A stretch of 49,121 bases of DNA from Beroe ovata (lineage: Eukaryota > Ctenophora > Nuda > Beroida > Beroidae), in contig CAMPET010000003.1 of the NCBI GenBank assembly GCA_946803715.1, forward strand, positions 101,997 to 151,117, read 5' to 3'. The notes beneath the pieces are model-generated. The model was not told where the DNA came from and searched no databases. It saw only the letters and a program-made list of their open reading frames with translations. Below are positions 46,401 to 49,121 of the stretch, one piece after another (the stretch's first letter is position 1; each line of letters starts with the position of its first letter). A program made the position numbers and the translations under genes.

Positions 46401-48792
46401 TGAAACTGAAGGATCCCTGGTTGAAGATGAGGATTTGATTGTTGTACTACAGGTCACAAAAACAACAGCCCAAGAAGTCAGTGAAAAGCTGTCAATTGCT
46501 GCTGAAACAGAGATTAAGATCAACACTGCTCGAGAAGAATACCGTCCAGTTGCAACAAGAGGAAGTATTCTGTACTTCTTGATTGTCAGTATGAGTATGG
46601 TCAACTCAATGTACCAAACATCTCTCAACCAGTTCCTGGCTGAATTCGATATCAGTTTAGCCCGTTCCGACAAATCTCCAATCACGGCAAAACGTATCAA
46701 AGCTATCATTGATTTCTTGACATTCCATGTCTTCAAGTATACTGTCAAGGGATTGTATGAGGAAGATCGTTTCCTTTTCACTATGCTGCTAGCGTTGAAC
46801 ATTGATCTTGACAGTGGACGACTCCGAAAAGAAGATTTCCAAACCTTCTTCAAGGGCGGAGCTGCTCTCGACTTAAACTCTGTGGAACCTAAGCCCAAGA
46901 AGTGGATCACTGATATGACGTGGCTGAACCTGGTACAGCTCAGCAAGCTAACAAGGTTCTCTCAAATTCTTGGCCAGGTTGCAAGGAACGAGAAAGCCTG
47001 GAAAGCTTGGTTTGATACTGAAGCTCCTGAAGAGAACGACATCCCTGACTACAAGTTCAGTCCTGATGAGTCTTTCAGTAAGCTCCTGCTTATAAGATCG
47101 TGGTGCCCTGACCGTATTATCCCTCAGTCTAGACACTACATCACTAACAGTGCTGGAAAGAAGTTTACCGAAGCTGTGATTTTGAACTATCCTCTCATGT
47201 ACGAGGAAAGCACCAACAGAACTCCACTTGTGTGCTTCCTTAGTATGGGTTCTGACCCAACTGAGGCTATCAAAGGTTTTGCAAAGAAGATGAAGACAGA
47301 ATGTAGAGATATTTCCATGGGACAAGGTCAAGAAATTCCATCCAGAAGAATTCTGGCTCAGAGTTTCCAGGATGGTGGATGGGTCCTTTTGCAGAACTGC
47401 CATTTGGGTCTGAGTTTCATGGACGAAGTCTTGGAGACAATCCTCACTACTGAGACTGTTAGTGCTAATTTCAGACTGTGGATCACTACAGAACCTCATC
47501 CCAAGTTCCCTATCAACTTCTTGCAGAACAGCATCAAGTTCACCAATGAGCCTCCTCAAGGTATCAAAGCTGGACTTTCAAGGACCTACAACAACACAAC
47601 TCAAGAACAGCTGGATATCTCAAGCACATTCCAATGGAAGCCCATGCTGTACAATCTTGCATTCTTGCACACAACTGTCCAAGAGAGAAGGAAGTTTGGC
47701 CCACTTGGATGGAATATACCTTATGAGTTCAATCAATCCGATTTGAGTGCAAGTCTTACTTTCGTGCAGACTCATCTTGACGACATGGATCCGAAAAAAG
47801 GTGTGTCGTGGGTCTGTGTCAGATACATGATTGCTGAAGTGCAGTATGGAGGTCGTGTAACTGATGACTTTGACAAGATTCTACTGAACACATACTGCAG
47901 AGCTTGGATGAGTGACAACATCTTCGGAAACACTTTCTGTTTCTACAAGGGCTACAAGATTCCACAATTGAACAAAGTAGAGGAGTATCTTGAGTTTATC
48001 AACAATGAGCTGCCAGACGTTGACACACCAGAGGCATTTGGGCTCCATCCGAATGCTGACATTACGTACCAGACCAATACAGCTAACACCATGCTGGAGA
48101 AGATTATCAACATCCAACCGAAGGATGCCGGTGGTGGCGGCGGAGAGACAAGGGAGGAAGTGGTCTACCGTCTCTCAGGTGAAATGTTGGAGAAGGTGCC
48201 AGATGACTTTATCAGTCACGAGGTGAAAGCAAGACTCCAGAAATACGGCATATTCCAACCCATGAACATTTTCCTGAGACAGGAAATCGACCGTATCCAG
48301 AGAGTGATCACTGTTGTGAAACAAACTCTGAAGGATCTGAAACTGGCTATCGATGGTACTATCATCATGAGTGATGCCCTCAAAGATGCTTTAGACAACA
48401 TATTTGATGCTAGAGTTCCAAAGACCTGGGCTAAGATATCATGGGAGAGTTCCACGCTAGGTTTCTGGTTCACTGAACTCCTGGAGCGTGATAACCAGTT
48501 TAGATCATGGATCTTCGAAGCTAGACCTAACTGCTTCTGGCTCACCGGCTTCTTCAACCCTCAGGTAAAATTTATTTGAGTTTCTTGCTAACAAAACTTC
48601 TCCTATTTAATAAGCCTTTGCAACTTAAGTCTAAAACGCACATTTTTTCTGTGTTTCCCCTCATCAACTCCCCTTTCAGGGCTTCTTGACTGCCATGAGA
48701 CAGGAGATTACTCGAGCTCACAAAGGCTGGGCTCTGGACACTGTCCAACTGTTCAATGAGATGACCAAAATGAACAAAGAAGACGTTGCCAG
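30873..48792 (+). CDS. DNAH5/8-like: Axonemal outer-arm dynein heavy chain, DNAH5/DNAH8 type, 3' end outside window
   Basis: Exons: 30873-30909, 31044-31132, 33458-33541, 33847-33939, 34455-34655, 34773-34990, 35129-35199, 35415-35580, 35687-35999, 36082-36561, 36666-36766, 36909-37137, 37241-37408, 37513-48564 and 48680-48792. All have GT-AG ends and consistent phases, giving about 4,471 codons. The DNAH5/8 class is about 4,600-4,700 residues, so roughly 150 C-terminal residues are missing to the right. The product is the motor heavy chain of the ciliary outer arm, which hydrolyses ATP to slide doublet microtubules. The N-terminal tail is followed by the linker, six AAA modules, a stalk and a C-terminal domain. 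Exon 1 codes for [12 protein letters not shown] from a clear ATG. The 2.3-kb intron after exon 2 could hide another small exon. Assignment to DNAH5/8 rests on AAA-region wording such as [20 protein letters not shown], and a single ancestor of both vertebrate genes is likely. Confidence 0.93.
31133..33457 (+). other. Dynein intron 2, largest intron of the gene
   Basis: A phase-0 intron of 2,325 bp. It contains a CA-rich patch (about 31905-31955), a G-run (32307-32314) and three TGTAACCAGA repeats near 32537. An open frame at 32859-33041 ends near a GTAAGT-like site (33014), but no good acceptor gives the right phase, so I did not call it an exon. Confidence 0.6.
37513..48564 (+). CDS. Dynein motor: single 11,052-bp internal exon
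   Basis: One uninterrupted exon of 3,684 codons, from acceptor AATCTTTCAG to donor GTAAAA, covers the rest of the tail, the linker and almost the whole motor. In protein numbering, Walker A motifs are at about 1925 (AAA1, GPAGTGKT), 2207 (AAA2, GPSGAGKT), 2533 (AAA3, GESGTAKT) and 2899 (AAA4, GVGGSGKQ). The AAA1 Walker B is CFDEFNR, and AAA3 has IFVDDVNMP. The stalk is two coiled coils from about 3141 and 3367, with the microtubule-binding domain between them (about 3245-3360). AAA5 follows ([12 protein letters not shown]), then AAA6 ([11 protein letters not shown]). All catalytic motifs of AAA1 look intact, so the motor should be active. Short introns resume on the far side. Confidence 0.95.
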
Positions 48793-49121
48793 GTTAGTTT
48801 CTCGTTCTTTTCCAGGGATAAGTCATACATGCTCTTGTGTCGTTCCAACGTTCCAAGCTTGACCTCAACAGTCAAGAGATTATCACCTTCTCGTAATTAT
48901 AACCCCTCCCCTACTCAGTTCACCTCAAGACGGTGTCTATGTGCACTCTACCATCACTATAACCCCCTCCCCCCTCAGTTCACCTCAATACGGTGTCTAT
49001 GTGCACTCTACCATCACTATAACCCCCTCCCCTACTCACTAGAGCGGAAGAGCGCAGGTCTGTGCTCCAGTCACCGAGGTTGGGCGTGTGCCGGGGTCGG
49101 GTGGGGTAAAGGAGGGGGGGG
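48793..49121 (+). other. Dynein intron 15 (incomplete) with a 60-bp tandem repeat
   Basis: After the donor at 48793 no further exon is visible before the window ends. Positions 48901-48960 and 48961-49020 are two copies of a 60-bp unit (containing CGGTGTCTATGTGCACTCTA), with a third partial start at 49021. The window ends in a G-rich run. Confidence 0.85.

Noticed and set aside
42376-47559. Long antisense open frames (up to 225 codons) inside the dynein exon
   Set aside because: They are shadows of a strongly biased coding exon. The plus-strand reading is unambiguous dynein motor.

Overview
The window is nuclear DNA from a multicellular animal. It holds split genes with short GT-AG introns, a spliceosomal U2 snRNA, an ionotropic glutamate receptor (iGluR) and an outer-arm axonemal dynein heavy chain. 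Microsatellites, minisatellites and small foldback elements are common between genes. A ciliated animal whose iGluR sits outside the standard vertebrate types, with compact introns, suggests an early-branching lineage such as a sponge. That is an inference, and the species cannot be read from the sequence. One 143-base gap and several single-N positions show this is a draft scaffold.

Layout. 1163-1633 (+): three short phase-matched exons forming the 3' end of an unrecognised gene with one hydrophobic segment. 2685-5504 (+): a complete iGluR of 939 residues in one exon, with a splice acceptor directly before the ATG. 5.5-13.1 kb: no convincing gene, but tandem repeats, an 810-bp near-identical duplication (8647-9456 and 9825-10634) that may be an assembly artefact, a foldback element and a 31-bp minisatellite. 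13366-13557 (-): a full-length U2 snRNA. 26284 down to 15068 (-): an eight-exon gene model coding for an SH3-WW adaptor with a long disordered Ser/His/Gln/Tyr-rich tail. A few exon-like segments of unknown identity lie on the opposite strand inside or beside it. 26.5-29.0 kb: a tRNA-derived foldback element and a decayed transposon-like unit. 30873 to past the right end (+): an outer-arm dynein heavy chain of the DNAH5/DNAH8 type, 15 exons in the window, one of them 11,052 bp long.

How the genes relate: dynein powers cilia, the iGluR is a membrane channel gated by a small ligand, and the SH3-WW protein is a probable scaffold. Nothing shows that they act in one pathway, and they appear to be independent neighbours. 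I found no clear new multi-gene system. The best leads are the unusual pore and ligand pocket of the iGluR, the giant internal dynein exon, and the tRNA-bearing foldback element.
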